From: Corynebacterium incognita
GTDB lineage: Bacteria; Actinomycetota; Actinomycetes; Mycobacteriales; Mycobacteriaceae
Length of the DNA: 64,000 nucleotides
Assembly (NCBI RefSeq): GCF_014217255.1
Contig: NZ_CP059404.1
Coordinates: 1,116,001 to 1,180,000, forward strand
Direction: 5' to 3'
In this document: positions 21,438 through 29,925 of the stretch, piece by piece
Position numbering within the stretch: the stretch's first letter is position 1
Layout of the letters: every line of letters starts with the position of its first letter
The notes under the pieces: model-generated
The model's database searches: none
The model's input: the letters and a program-made list of their open reading frames with translations, nothing else
Told to the model about the DNA's origin: nothing
Made by a program: the position numbers and the translations under genes

Positions 21438-22886
21438 TTAGCCGCGGGCCATGTTGACGAACTTGGAGTAGTGCAACTGGTGCGCGACCTGCACGGTATC
21501 GATAGGGCCGCCACGATGCTTGGCTAAGATGATGTCGGCCTCACCAGCGCGCTCGTTGTCACGGTCCTGGGAATCCGGGCGGTACAACAGCATCACCATA
21601 TCCGCGTCCTGTTCCAGCGAGCCGGACTCACGCAGGTCGGCCAACTGGGGCTTTTTGTCCGTACGAGCCTCTGGGCCACGGTTGAGCTGCGAGATGGCGA
21701 TGACGGGGACATCGAGCTCCTTAGCCAGCAGCTTGAGCTGTCGCGAAAATTCCGACACCTCCTGCTGACGCGACTCCACCTTGCGGCCTGAACTCAGCAG
21801 CTGCATGTAGTCCAGCACCACCAGATCTAGGCCGTGGGTCTGCGAGAGCTTGCGCGCCTTGGAGCGAATCTCCATCATGGTCAGCGTCGGGGAATCGTCA
21901 ATGTACAACGGCGCCTTTTCCAGGGCATCAAAGCTCGCCACCAGCTTCTGCCAGTCCTCCGTGGACACCTTGCCGCCGCGCATATCCGACAGCTTGACCT
22001 CGGCCTCCGCGGACAAAATACGCATGACGATCTCCTCGCTGGACATCTCTAGCGAGAAGATGACGGACGTCTTGCCGTGGCGAATAGAGGCCTCGCGCAT
22101 GAAGTCCATGGCCAAGGTTGACTTACCCACGCCCGGACGCGCCGCGATGATGATCATCTGGCCGCCGCGCAGGCCGTTGGTCAGCTCGTCCAAGTCAATG
22201 AAACCGGTGGGCACACCCACCTGTTGCCCGCCGTGCTGCTGCAGCTCGGTGAGGGTATCGATGGTGGGGCCGAGCAGGTTACCCAAGACGTCGTAGTCAT
22301 CTGCGGTTTGGCGCTTGCCGACGGCGAAGACCTCCTGCTGCGCCATATCCACGACAGCGTCCACTTCGGCATCTTCCAAGCCTTCGTAGCCCAGCTGCAC
22401 TACGCGTGTACCGGCTGACACGAGGCTGCGGAACACCGCCTTTTCCGCGATCATCTCAGCGTAAAAGCGCGAGTTCGCCGCACTAGGTACGGACGCCACG
22501 AGCTGGTGCAGATATGCCGCGCCACCCACGCGCTCCAGATCGTTTTGGCGATCCAACTGGCCGGACAGAATGAGCGGATCGATCTCGCCCTCGTTGGACA
22601 AGACCTTCAGAATCGCCTCGTAAATCGTGCGGTTGCGGGGCACATAAAAGTCATCGGGTTTGAGGATGTCCATGACTTCGTCACAGGCTTCCCGGCTGAG
22701 CAGCATCGCACCCAGCACGCCTTCCTCAGCCTCGCGGTCCTGCGGCGGGGTGCGGAATTCACCGTAATTGTTTCCCTGGTCCGACCGCGGGGAGGAATAG
22801 CGCCCAGTGGGCTCCGGCGGGGAATCATTAAACGGTTCCGGAGGGAAACTGGCGTCGTCGAAAGCTGGGCTAAAGCCACTCGTCAT
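21438..22886 (-). CDS. dnaB: Replicative DNA helicase
   Basis: DnaB is the hexameric 5'-3' helicase of the replisome. The 482-aa protein has a roughly 45-residue disordered, Pro/Ser-rich start, then an N-terminal domain beginning DREAEEGVLGAMLLS. The RecA-like domain begins VPTGFIDLDELTNGLRGGQM. Walker A is ARPGVGKST, Walker B is LDLVVLDYMQLL, and the sensor phrase is ISQLNRGPEARTDKKPQLADL. The last strand IILAKHRGGP is also present. There is no intein, unlike many mycobacterial dnaB genes. The ATG 22886 context is weak in Shine-Dalgarno. The region upstream contains clustered DnaA boxes. Confidence 0.97.
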   Translation of the reverse strand: MTSGFSPAFDDASFPPEPFNDSPPEPTGRYSSPRSDQGNNYGEFRTPPQDREAEEGVLGAMLLSREACDEVMDILKPDDFYVPRNRTIYEAILKVLSNEGEIDPLILSGQLDRQNDLERVGGAAYLHQLVASVPSAANSRFYAEMIAEKAVFRSLVSAGTRVVQLGYEGLEDAEVDAVVDMAQQEVFAVGKRQTADDYDVLGNLLGPTIDTLTELQQHGGQQVGVPTGFIDLDELTNGLRGGQMIIIAARPGVGKSTLAMDFMREASIRHGKTSVIFSLEMSSEEIVMRILSAEAEVKLSDMRGGKVSTEDWQKLVASFDALEKAPLYIDDSPTLTMMEIRSKARKLSQTHGLDLVVLDYMQLLSSGRKVESRQQEVSEFSRQLKLLAKELDVPVIAISQLNRGPEARTDKKPQLADLRESGSLEQDADMVMLLYRPDSQDRDNERAGEADIILAKHRGGPIDTVQVAHQLHYSKFVNMARG

Positions 22887-23385
22887 AGGTTCTCTACCTT
22901 CCCCTTTTCACGGATACGACCGCCGGTGCCGGGGCACCGCGGACGCCACGCGCATCGAAAAATAAACCGCTTGCTCGAACAGTCTAGCTGGGTCTGAGCC
23001 AGTGGATAACTCCACTGGCTCGCGGACCGATATCCACCCCAGCCCCCAAGTTATCCACAGCTCCCGCTCCTATCGGCGCCTCATGTGCGGTTTTAAGCAT
23101 CCGTGCCCTACACCCACTGTGGATAACTTGTGGAGAAACGGACGCATACTTTGGCACTTTTCATGCAATGCGCAGCTCAGACGCCATTTGTGGCTGTGGA
23201 CAACCATCGTGTTAATTGTGCAAAACTACCTCTACCTGCGCTAAGGGACGGTATGAAAAATGGATAAGATTGCCACCTGCACGAACGCGAACGAGGAATT
23301 GTGGGATTTTTCTCAAAAGTTATCCACAGGTTTTCGGAGTTATCCACATACCCCACATGAGGCACCGAGCGCGGCCCAGGAACCG
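22887..23385. promoter_or_regulatory. dnaB upstream region with a cluster of DnaA boxes
   Basis: This gene-free region holds TTATCCACA (perfect consensus) at 23051-23059, 23320-23328 and 23340-23348 on plus and at 23118-23126 on minus. The variant TTGTCCACA is at 23195-23203 on minus and a one-mismatch copy at 23001-23009 on minus. Six boxes in about 350 bp is far above chance. The two at 23320 and 23340 are 20 bp apart on the same strand. The cluster may regulate dnaB, titrate DnaA or act in replication; which of these applies is not decided by sequence. Confidence 0.75.
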
Positions 23386-23440
23386 CGAAAGCCCCGCCGC
23401 GACGAACCCGAATCATCGGGTAAGCCGTGCGGGGCTTTCG
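23386..23440 (-). terminator. Terminator-like hairpin downstream of rplI
   Basis: CGAAAGCCCCGC (23386-23397) pairs perfectly with GCGGGGCTTTCG (23429-23440), enclosing a second small hairpin (ACCCGA / TCGGGT). It lies 52 nt after rplI on the minus strand. The stem ends in TTTC rather than a long T run. Confidence 0.7.
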
Positions 23441-23492
23441 AGTGCTGTTGTCTGTGGGTCACTGACAGTGACCGCCGAAGGGCTTAAGTAAT

Positions 23493-23945
23493 TTAAGCGC
23501 CTACGACCGAGAAGTTGACCTTGCCGAGTACGTCAGCGTGCAGCTTGACCTCGACCTGGTAGTTGCCCGTCTTCTTGACTAGGCCCTTTGGCATGTTCAC
23601 GATGCGCTTGTCCAGCTTCGGACCGCCGGCAGCTGCCACAGCGTCCACGATGTCCTGTGCGGACACGGAGCCGAAGAGCTTGCCCTTCTCAGAGGTCTTC
23701 ACCGTGACGGTGACGCCGCTGAGCTGCTCGAGCTGGTTGCGGACCTCGCGTGCGTGGTCCAGGTCGCGGATCGCACGTGCTTCCTGAGCGCGCTTGATGC
23801 CTTCGATCTGCTTCTCCGCGCCACGGGTAGCCACGATGGCCAAGCCGCGAGGAAGCAGGTAGTTACGTCCGTAGCCGTCCTTAACCTCAACAATTTCGCC
23901 TGGGGCGCCGAGGTTTTCAACGGCAGCGGTGAGGATCAGCTTCAT
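23493..23945 (-). CDS. rplI: 50S ribosomal protein L9
   Basis: L9 binds 23S rRNA near the L1 stalk. The 150-aa protein shows the signature [20 protein letters not shown] followed by [16 protein letters not shown], then the long central helix and the C-terminal domain from [17 protein letters not shown] to [16 protein letters not shown]. Length is normal. AAAGGCAGGG precedes ATG 23945. It is the last gene of an rpsF-ssb-rplI cluster. The rpsR gene found between ssb and rplI in mycobacteria is absent; the gap is only 93 nt. Confidence 0.97.
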   Translation of the reverse strand: MKLILTAAVENLGAPGEIVEVKDGYGRNYLLPRGLAIVATRGAEKQIEGIKRAQEARAIRDLDHAREVRNQLEQLSGVTVTVKTSEKGKLFGSVSAQDIVDAVAAAGGPKLDKRIVNMPKGLVKKTGNYQVEVKLHADVLGKVNFSVVGA

Positions 23946-24038
23946 GATCCCTGCCTTTCGTTGTTATGCCCGCGAGCTAAAAAGCGCTGGCGGAAATGGG
24001 TTTATGGTGAGAAATGACAGGCTAAGGGGTAACTGGGT

Positions 24039-24641
24039 TTAGAACGGTGGCTCTTCGCTGGCACCAAAGTTGGAGCCAGCCTGCGGAGCAGAGCCCCACG
24101 GATCATTGTCAGGCTGAGCGTTCTGCTGCGGCTGGGACGCGGGGGCCTGCTGTGGCTGATTGCCACCGAAGCCACCGTAGTTGCCGCCCTGGTTCCCACC
24201 GTTGCCGCCACCAAAGTTGGAGTTGCCGCCACCAAAGTTATTGCCGCCGCCGTAGTTGCCGGAGCCGCCCTCACGCGGGTTCCGGTTCACCTGGGCAGTG
24301 GCATAACGCAGGGAGGGGCCAACCTCGTCTACTTCGATTTCAAAAACGGTGCGGTTTTCGCCCTCGCGGGTCTGGTAGGACCGCTGACGGAGGCGACCAG
24401 TGACAACGACGCGAGCGCCCTTGGTCAGGGACTCGGCGACGTTTTCTGCGGCTTTGTTCCATACATTGCAGGTCAAGAACGTGGCTTCGCCGTCTTCCCA
24501 CTGGTTCGTCTGCGAGTTAAAGCGACGAGGTGTGGAAGCGACGCGGAAGTTGGCAACTGCCTTTCCCGCAGGGGTAAAACGAAGTTCGGGATCGGCAACT
24601 AAGTTACCCACGAACGTGATGTTGGTATCGCCCTGTGCCAT
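24039..24641 (-). CDS. ssb: Single-stranded DNA-binding protein
   Basis: SSB coats single-stranded DNA in replication and repair. The 200-aa product has an OB fold at residues 1-115, with [19 protein letters not shown] and [20 protein letters not shown] Gly/Asn/Gln-rich linker (repeats of NFGGGN) follows at about residues 125-175. The acidic tip ASEEPPF is a variant of the usual DDDIPF protein-docking tail. It lies between rpsF and rplI, the conserved actinobacterial arrangement. GAAAGG precedes the ATG. Confidence 0.97.
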   Translation of the reverse strand: MAQGDTNITFVGNLVADPELRFTPAGKAVANFRVASTPRRFNSQTNQWEDGEATFLTCNVWNKAAENVAESLTKGARVVVTGRLRQRSYQTREGENRTVFEIEVDEVGPSLRYATAQVNRNPREGGSGNYGGGNNFGGGNSNFGGGNGGNQGGNYGGFGGNQPQQAPASQPQQNAQPDNDPWGSAPQAGSNFGASEEPPF

Positions 24642-24723
24642 GTGTTCAGCCTTTCGTTGAAGTGCTTTAGGTTCCGAGGTTCAAAAGCTCACATTTGAGC
24701 TTGTCCAAACCCAGTATCCTCAA

Positions 24724-25011
24724 TTAGCTGTCGGTTCGCAGAACCTTGGTGCGAAGGATGGTATCGCTGAGGTTCAGACGGCGGTCGAGCTCCTGCACAG
24801 ATGCGGACTCGCACTCCAAGTTGGCGACGGCGTAGATGCCCTCTTCCTTCTTGTTGATCGGGTACGCAAGACGGCGCTTGCCCCACACGTCCAGGTTTTC
24901 TACCTTGCCGCCATCCTTACGGATGATTTCCAGGTACTTATCCAGGGACGGGGTTACGGTGCGCTCATCCTGGCTTGGATCCACAATGATCATGATTTCG
25001 TAGTGACGCAC
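24724..25011 (-). CDS. rpsF: 30S ribosomal protein S6
   Basis: The product is recognised by RHYEIMIIVDPSQDERTV, DVWGKRRLAYPI and the end LNLSDTILRTKVLR. The chosen start is GTG 25011, giving MRHYE..., 95 aa, because GGAGG then sits 11 nt upstream. Upstream ATG 25020 and GTG 25023 are in frame but almost touch the ribosome site; homologues beginning MRSVRHYE would favour 25020. S6 binds the 30S platform with S18. First gene of the rpsF-ssb-rplI group. Confidence 0.95.
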   Translation of the reverse strand: MRHYEIMIIVDPSQDERTVTPSLDKYLEIIRKDGGKVENLDVWGKRRLAYPINKKEEGIYAVANLECESASVQELDRRLNLSDTILRTKVLRTDS

Positions 25012-25148
25012 GGACCTCATCACCTCCTATGGTCTAGTTGTTGTAATCGGCCACATCACCTTTGCGGATGTGGCAGGAGGGTACGTTGCGTCAAGCAACC
25101 ACGCCAGATTACCCTAGTCAGACCCCGAAAAGAAATCCCCTACCTCGC

Positions 25149-25325
25149 TTAAGCGGCGTAAAACACCGCGCAGGTCGTGGGAATGACCGTGAGAAACACT
25201 AAGGCCCCCAGCCCCAACAAGAGCGGCACCCACCGCGGCTTGTTGCGCATAAAGGTCCAGTACGCCGTGATGACACAAATAAAGCCCAAGAAGATCGACA
25301 CGATGCCGATGATGGTCACGGCCAT
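25149..25325 (-). CDS. Small two-helix membrane protein (58 aa)
   Basis: The frame opens with ATG 25325 directly after the TAA stop of the GT87-type gene (TAAATG). It encodes 58 residues, beginning MAVTIIGIVSIFLGFICVIT. Two hydrophobic segments (about 3-25 and 34-56) flank a basic turn MRNKPRWVP, so the N- and C-termini should face the same side with the basic loop in the cytosol. No family is recognised. Direct abutment to the upstream gene argues for translational coupling and shared function with the glycosyltransferase-like protein. It ends at TAA 25149, 138 nt before rpsF. Confidence 0.65.
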   Translation of the reverse strand: MAVTIIGIVSIFLGFICVITAYWTFMRNKPRWVPLLLGLGALVFLTVIPTTCAVFYAA

Positions 25326-26822
25326 TTAGATCGCGCTTTCCGACGCCACTTTTACTCGCGGCCTGAAGGGGCCGGCGAGGGGATCGCGGCCCTCGTGCGC
25401 GTCGCGCACCTTGTCCGCAGTCTTGCCGTACATCTGACGGATCACGATGACCGCCAGCGCGATGAGGAAGCCGTCGCGGCACAGTAGCACCAGGTCCAAG
25501 AATTCACCCGGCACGCCCTTCTTATCCGTGCCCAGCATGTGCCACATCAGCGCCGGCCACACCAACATCTCTGTGATCATCCACGAGATCAGGAGTCGCC
25601 AGCGCGGCACCGCAAGGACGGCCGGGATCACTAACCAGATGGAGTACTGCGGCGACCACACCTTGTTGAACAGCAGGAAAGCGATGAGGATGAGCAGCAC
25701 GAGCTCCGCCACCCGCGGCGTGTGTGGCGCCTTGATGCCGAGGAGGAATATAGCCAGGCAACTGCCAAGAAACAGCAGCAGCGTCACGGCATTGAGGATT
25801 GTGGGCGCGCCGTCGCCAGAGTCAAAGCCAGTCCAGCCGAGGTTGCGGCTCGCTATGGCGTAGATGGTCGTCCACTCCCAGCCGCGCTCAGTGTTGAGCC
25901 GGTTAAATTCTCGCCACGCCTCAGGGAAGGCCAGCATGATGGGAACGTTGAGCACCAGCCATGCTCCCGCGGCGCCGGCGGTGATCTGGGCGAACGGGGC
26001 CCAGGCGCGGCATCGGAAAGCAAGCACGAGGAAGGCGCCGAGGATAAACAACGGCCACATCTTGGCGGCGGTACCCAGACCGAACATGATGCCGCCGAGC
26101 CAGGTCTTGCGCCGCATCACGGCGTACATACCGGCGACGGCGAAGAAGATGGACAGGATGTCCCAGTTCGAAAAGGCGTGGACAATAACGATGGGGCTAG
26201 CAGCGACCAGGAAAGCGTCCAGGTGGCGATTGCCCACCATGTCCGCGACCATCCGCAACGTCACTACCCACAATGCTGAAAGCACCAGGGCGGTTACCGA
26301 AAAGTACCACGAGGCCTCCGGGATGGAGTGCTCCCCGAAGATATTCAACACGCCGTAGGTGGAGCGGCTAATGAAACCCATGAGGTTTTGGAACAGGGAG
26401 GTGAGCACCGGGTACTCGATGTACCGGGTGAGGTCGCCTTCCTGCCAGCTGAAGTTGTAAATGAACCCCGGTTCGTTGAGACCGCGGCCCTTATACAGCG
26501 GGATGATGTCGTTGTAGCAGGCGGCCACGTATTGCCGGTTGCCCGCCCAGTTGAGGTTCACTACGCCGTCGGCGCTGCGCACGCCTTCCAGGCAGCGAGC
26601 CTTAGAAAGGTAACCGAAGCTCAAGAACACCAGGGCGGTGAAGATAAGCGTGCGCAGCAGCGTCCACCACCCCGGGCGGACGGCGCCGGCATGGGCGCCG
26701 AGGGGCCCGCCTAGATAGTCGACGACGCCGCGCACCACCGGGAGATTCTCCCCGTGCGGTGCGCGGCGTGAGCGCCCGGTAGGCCTATTGGGTTCAGTCG
26801 CGGAGTTCGTCGAAGTTTTCAC
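25326..26822 (-). CDS. GT87-type polytopic membrane glycosyltransferase-like protein
   Basis: The 498-aa protein has about 11 to 13 membrane segments. Phrases include EPGFIYNFSWQEGDLTRYIEYPVLTS, SNWDILSIFFAVAGMYA, GLGTAAKMWPLFILGAFLVL and FNKVWSPQYSIWLVIPAVL. These are typical of actinobacterial DUF2029/GT87 proteins, which transfer polyprenyl-linked mannose or arabinose to envelope glycans outside the membrane. It is the gene between ponA and rpsF in mycobacteria (the Rv0051 position). The acceptor is unknown. It lies 48 nt after the PBP gene and is followed directly by a 58-aa membrane protein. Confidence 0.8.
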   Translation of the reverse strand: MKTSTNSATEPNRPTGRSRRAPHGENLPVVRGVVDYLGGPLGAHAGAVRPGWWTLLRTLIFTALVFLSFGYLSKARCLEGVRSADGVVNLNWAGNRQYVAACYNDIIPLYKGRGLNEPGFIYNFSWQEGDLTRYIEYPVLTSLFQNLMGFISRSTYGVLNIFGEHSIPEASWYFSVTALVLSALWVVTLRMVADMVGNRHLDAFLVAASPIVIVHAFSNWDILSIFFAVAGMYAVMRRKTWLGGIMFGLGTAAKMWPLFILGAFLVLAFRCRAWAPFAQITAGAAGAWLVLNVPIMLAFPEAWREFNRLNTERGWEWTTIYAIASRNLGWTGFDSGDGAPTILNAVTLLLFLGSCLAIFLLGIKAPHTPRVAELVLLILIAFLLFNKVWSPQYSIWLVIPAVLAVPRWRLLISWMITEMLVWPALMWHMLGTDKKGVPGEFLDLVLLCRDGFLIALAVIVIRQMYGKTADKVRDAHEGRDPLAGPFRPRVKVASESAI

Positions 26823-26870
26823 AGCTGATACTTTACTTCAGACGTTCGCCGGATACTTACTGTGCGAGAT

Positions 26871-29213
26871 TTATTGCAGGAACTCGTTGATGAGATCCTC
26901 GATGTCCTGCTCTACAGCGCCACCGCCGTTGCCCCCGCCGGTATTGCCGCCTCCGTTGCCGGAGTTGCCACCCGAGTTTCCGCCAGAGTCGCCTCCGTTA
27001 CCGGAGTTCCCGCCCGAGTTACCGCCACCATTGCCCGAGTTGCCGCCCGAGTTTCCGCGGTTGCTGTTTCCGGAGTTGCCGGAGTCACCTCGGTTGGAGC
27101 GCGGGGTCCGCTGCTCCTCCGCAGGGGCCTCTTCGGCGGGTACCTCCTCCACCGGAGCCTCCTCAACTGGGGCCGCCTGCTCAGGGACGTAGTTGGGGTC
27201 CACGTAGCCGCCGCCGTACATGCCCGTGCCGTAACGCACCGGCTTTACTGAATCGAAAGGCACCAATTCTTGACCGGCGAGGGAGGCATCCAGGGTCTGC
27301 TTCCAAATCTGGGTCGGTGCCTGGGAACCGTACATGATGCCGCCCCACTGGTTGAAGATGGCGGAGGCGTTGTCAGCGGTACCTACCCATACTGCGGAGG
27401 CGAGCTGCGGGGTGGAACCCACCATCCAGGCGTCACGGTTGTTGCCGGTATCGCCCAGCTGCGAGGTACCGGTCTTGGCCGCGGACTCACGGCCGTCGGC
27501 AAGCGCGCCGTTGGAGTAGGAGGCGATTGGCTTCATTGCCTCCAGGACGTTGCCTGCAACGGTCTCGGAGACTCGGCGCTGGCCTTCCGGCTCCGGGCGT
27601 TCAAACAGCACTTCGCCGGTGCCGGTTTCTACCTTCTGCACGAAGTGGGTTTCGTTCCACACGCCCTTATTCGTCAAAGTAGCCATGGCGGTTGCCATGT
27701 CCACCGGGCGAGACGGGTACTGGCCCAAAACGATGCCCTCGTAAGGAGGGTTGCCGTTTTCGGTCAAGGTTTTTTCAATCGACGGCAGGGTATCAGCCAC
27801 ACCCAGAGAGTGAGCCATGTCCGCAGTGTCCTGCATCTTGTTCTTCAGGTCGTCCTGCAGGCGAATGAACGAGGTGTTGTGCGAGTACTTCAGAGCATCC
27901 TTGATGGAACAAAAGCCGCAGTCGAAGCCCTCCACGTTGGACACCGGAATGTTGCCCGGCAAAGTCACCGGCGCCGAAGAGTAGCCGGTGTCCAGGGAGA
28001 TGCCCTGCTGCAGGGCCGCGGCCAGCGCCATGATCTTGAAGGTAGAGCCCGTCTGCATCGGGGCGTTGGCGTAGTCCCAGCCTCCGGCCTCATCGCCGCC
28101 GTAGTAGCCGCGCACCGCGCCGGTGGCGGGATCAATGCTGACCGACGCCGCGCGGGCGTCGTCCTGCAGCGGATCTAGGTTGGCACGCACGGCATCGAGA
28201 GTGGCGTTTTGCACCTTCATTTCGATGGTGGTGGTGATCTGCAAGCCCTTGTTGGTCACATCGTCCTCGGTGATGCCGATGTGCTCGAGCTCGTCGATCA
28301 CGCGATTCTTGATGAGCCCATTAGGTCCGGTGGCCTCCGTGTAGGCGGAGTACTTCGCGGGGTTACGTGTCTGCGGGAACTTCTGCTTGCTGCGCTCCGC
28401 CGCATCAACCTCACCCATCTCCACGAGGCCGTCCATAACGTAATTCCAGCGATCTACGGATCGCTGCTTATTCACCCACGGGTCCAGCTGCGAAGGGGTC
28501 TGGATCAAGCCGGCGAGCAAAGCGCCTTCGCTCACGGTCAGCTTGCTGGCGGGCTTATTGAAATAAGCATTCGCCGCAGACTCGATGCCATAGGCATTAC
28601 GGCCGAAGTACACCGTGTTGAGGTAAGCGTTAAGGATCTGCTCCTTGGGCCACTCGTTGGTCATCTTCACCGAATACACCAGCTCACGGGCCTTACGCTC
28701 ATAGGAACGCTCGTCGCCGACCAAGGTGTTTTTCACGTATTGCTGGGTAATAGTGGAGCCTCCACCGGCGGAGTCATTACCGGTCAACTGTCCGATGACG
28801 GCGCGTCCGAAACCAGTCACCGAAAAGCCGCTGTTGGTCCAGAATTCACGGTCCTCGGCCGCCAGCACCGCAGTCTCAACGTGGTCCGGAATTTTGTCCA
28901 AGGTGATCTGCTTGCGGTTACCCTCCGGCGGTACTAGACGCGCGAGCTCAGTCTTGCCATCGCCGGCAAAGATGGTAGAAATCTGCGCGTTCTGAAGCTC
29001 ACTCGCCTCTGGGATGCGGGCCTTGGAGTAGGCCACAGAAAACGCCACTGCTGGCACAGCGATGGCCACCAGCGCGATGACGAGGAACCAGATGAGGCAG
29101 CCTGACTTCGCCCGGCGCTTAGGCTTCTGCCTTCCCTTTCGGGTAGCGGACCGGGCGCTTGCACCCGACGCGGACGCGGAGTGCGCTGCGCCGGATTCTG
29201 CTTTCTCATTCAC
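26871..29213 (-). CDS. ponA: Class A penicillin-binding protein (bifunctional transglycosylase/transpeptidase)
   Basis: This protein polymerises and cross-links peptidoglycan. I chose GTG 29213 (VNEKAES, 780 aa) with GAGGGG upstream; earlier in-frame codons add improbable sequence. A basic cytosolic head is followed by one membrane helix (about residues 38-60). The GT51 domain shows EDREFWTNSGF, GGSTITQQYVKN and LNTVYFGRNAYGIE. The transpeptidase domain shows GSTFK (Ser nucleophile), SHN and KTGTSQ. The C-terminus is about 90 residues of Gly/Asn/Ser repeats after a PVEEAPVEEVPAEEAP linker, ending EDLINEFLQ. It is upstream of the GT87-like gene, and downstream of DUF5318 as in mycobacteria. 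Confidence 0.93.
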   Translation of the reverse strand: MNEKAESGAAHSASASGASARSATRKGRQKPKRRAKSGCLIWFLVIALVAIAVPAVAFSVAYSKARIPEASELQNAQISTIFAGDGKTELARLVPPEGNRKQITLDKIPDHVETAVLAAEDREFWTNSGFSVTGFGRAVIGQLTGNDSAGGGSTITQQYVKNTLVGDERSYERKARELVYSVKMTNEWPKEQILNAYLNTVYFGRNAYGIESAANAYFNKPASKLTVSEGALLAGLIQTPSQLDPWVNKQRSVDRWNYVMDGLVEMGEVDAAERSKQKFPQTRNPAKYSAYTEATGPNGLIKNRVIDELEHIGITEDDVTNKGLQITTTIEMKVQNATLDAVRANLDPLQDDARAASVSIDPATGAVRGYYGGDEAGGWDYANAPMQTGSTFKIMALAAALQQGISLDTGYSSAPVTLPGNIPVSNVEGFDCGFCSIKDALKYSHNTSFIRLQDDLKNKMQDTADMAHSLGVADTLPSIEKTLTENGNPPYEGIVLGQYPSRPVDMATAMATLTNKGVWNETHFVQKVETGTGEVLFERPEPEGQRRVSETVAGNVLEAMKPIASYSNGALADGRESAAKTGTSQLGDTGNNRDAWMVGSTPQLASAVWVGTADNASAIFNQWGGIMYGSQAPTQIWKQTLDASLAGQELVPFDSVKPVRYGTGMYGGGYVDPNYVPEQAAPVEEAPVEEVPAEEAPAEEQRTPRSNRGDSGNSGNSNRGNSGGNSGNGGGNSGGNSGNGGDSGGNSGGNSGNGGGNTGGGNGGGAVEQDIEDLINEFLQ

Positions 29214-29385
29214 TAAATTCTGCCCCTCAGTTGAGTAGAGGAAATGTACAACACAATATTCGCAGCTTACTGGGTTTTCGGGCCTACAGAAAACCAACAC
29301 AACCAACCAGTTGGCAGTTGTGAGCCGTTTTCAAGCCAGCTTCAAGCCTCACGCATTCAATTTATTGTGCATTCAGCGTCAGGCG

Positions 29386-29754
29386 TTACGCTCCTGCAGT
29401 AGCAGTACGCAGGAGAAAGTTCCACTGACATCGACGGCACACCTCAACGAGGTGCACCGTAAACTCCAGCCCCTCGGCGACAAAATCAGCGATCTCTTCC
29501 TCGCTGCGTGCCGAACCGGCACGGCGACCAAGTGCTTCTCCGTACACCCAACGAGTAAAACGCAGTTCCTCGTCCTCACACACCGGGCACGGTCGCGGCG
29601 CTGTCTCGCCGTGGTGTTCGGCCGCCGCGCGAAGGAGGAAGTCGGCATCACACACGTCGTCGCGAAGCACCCGCCCGGCGCGCAGGTCCCGGAGCGCCGC
29701 TGCGCGCTCCCATTCATGGGAGACCACATCGGTATAACGAATGTTGCGAGCCAT
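29386..29754 (-). CDS. DUF5318 protein with zinc-ribbon-like cysteines
   Basis: The 122-aa protein, ATG 29754 behind GGAGGTGGTGGC, begins MARNIRYTDVVSHEWERAAALRDL. Two Cys pairs, CPVC (about residue 57) and CRRC (about residue 107), can form a zinc site. The conserved RFTRWVYGEALG lies between them. This is the DUF5318 family at the Rv0049 position, next to the class A PBP gene in actinobacteria. Its biochemical role is not known. It is divergent from ino1. Confidence 0.75.
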   Translation of the reverse strand: MARNIRYTDVVSHEWERAAALRDLRAGRVLRDDVCDADFLLRAAAEHHGETAPRPCPVCEDEELRFTRWVYGEALGRRAGSARSEEEIADFVAEGLEFTVHLVEVCRRCQWNFLLRTATAGA

Positions 29755-29769
29755 GCCACCACCTCCTCA

Positions 29770-29824
29770 GTGAAACCTTGATCGATTTACTTAATCGATA
29801 CACCGTGCGCAATGGAGGTTTCAC
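29770..29824 (+). promoter_or_regulatory. Inverted repeats upstream of ino1
   Basis: GTGAAACCT (29770-29778) and AGGTTTCAC (29816-29824) form a perfect 9-bp inverted repeat. Inside it ATCGAT occurs twice (29781-29786, 29794-29799), itself palindromic. Corynebacterial ino1 is known to be controlled by the LacI-type regulator IpsA, and these are candidate sites; the match to its motif was not tested. Confidence 0.45.
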
Positions 29825-29925
29825 CCTACTCTTTTCCTGCGACCCTACCTAGCCTGAGAGGTCTAACACGTCGCAGGCAGCGATGTGTGGCGAGCACGAC
29901 AGAAAGAAAAAGGAGCTCACGCACC

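Noticed and set aside
21438-22886. Possible intein in dnaB
   Set aside because: The helicase is contiguous and of normal length, with all motifs present and no extra domain.
26900-27110. Regularly spaced repeats resembling a CRISPR or satellite array
   Set aside because: They are in frame and encode the Gly/Asn/Ser tail of the PBP; repeat units are short and have no unique spacers.
28828-28860. Loss of the usual His in the GT51 motif (EDREFWTNSGF)
   Set aside because: As I recall, actinobacterial class A PBPs commonly have Asn-Ser here, so it is not an anomaly.
29812-29925. N-terminal extension of ino1 from an upstream start
   Set aside because: The extra residues are atypical, run over the inverted repeats, and lack a ribosome site; ATG 29926 has AAAGGAG.
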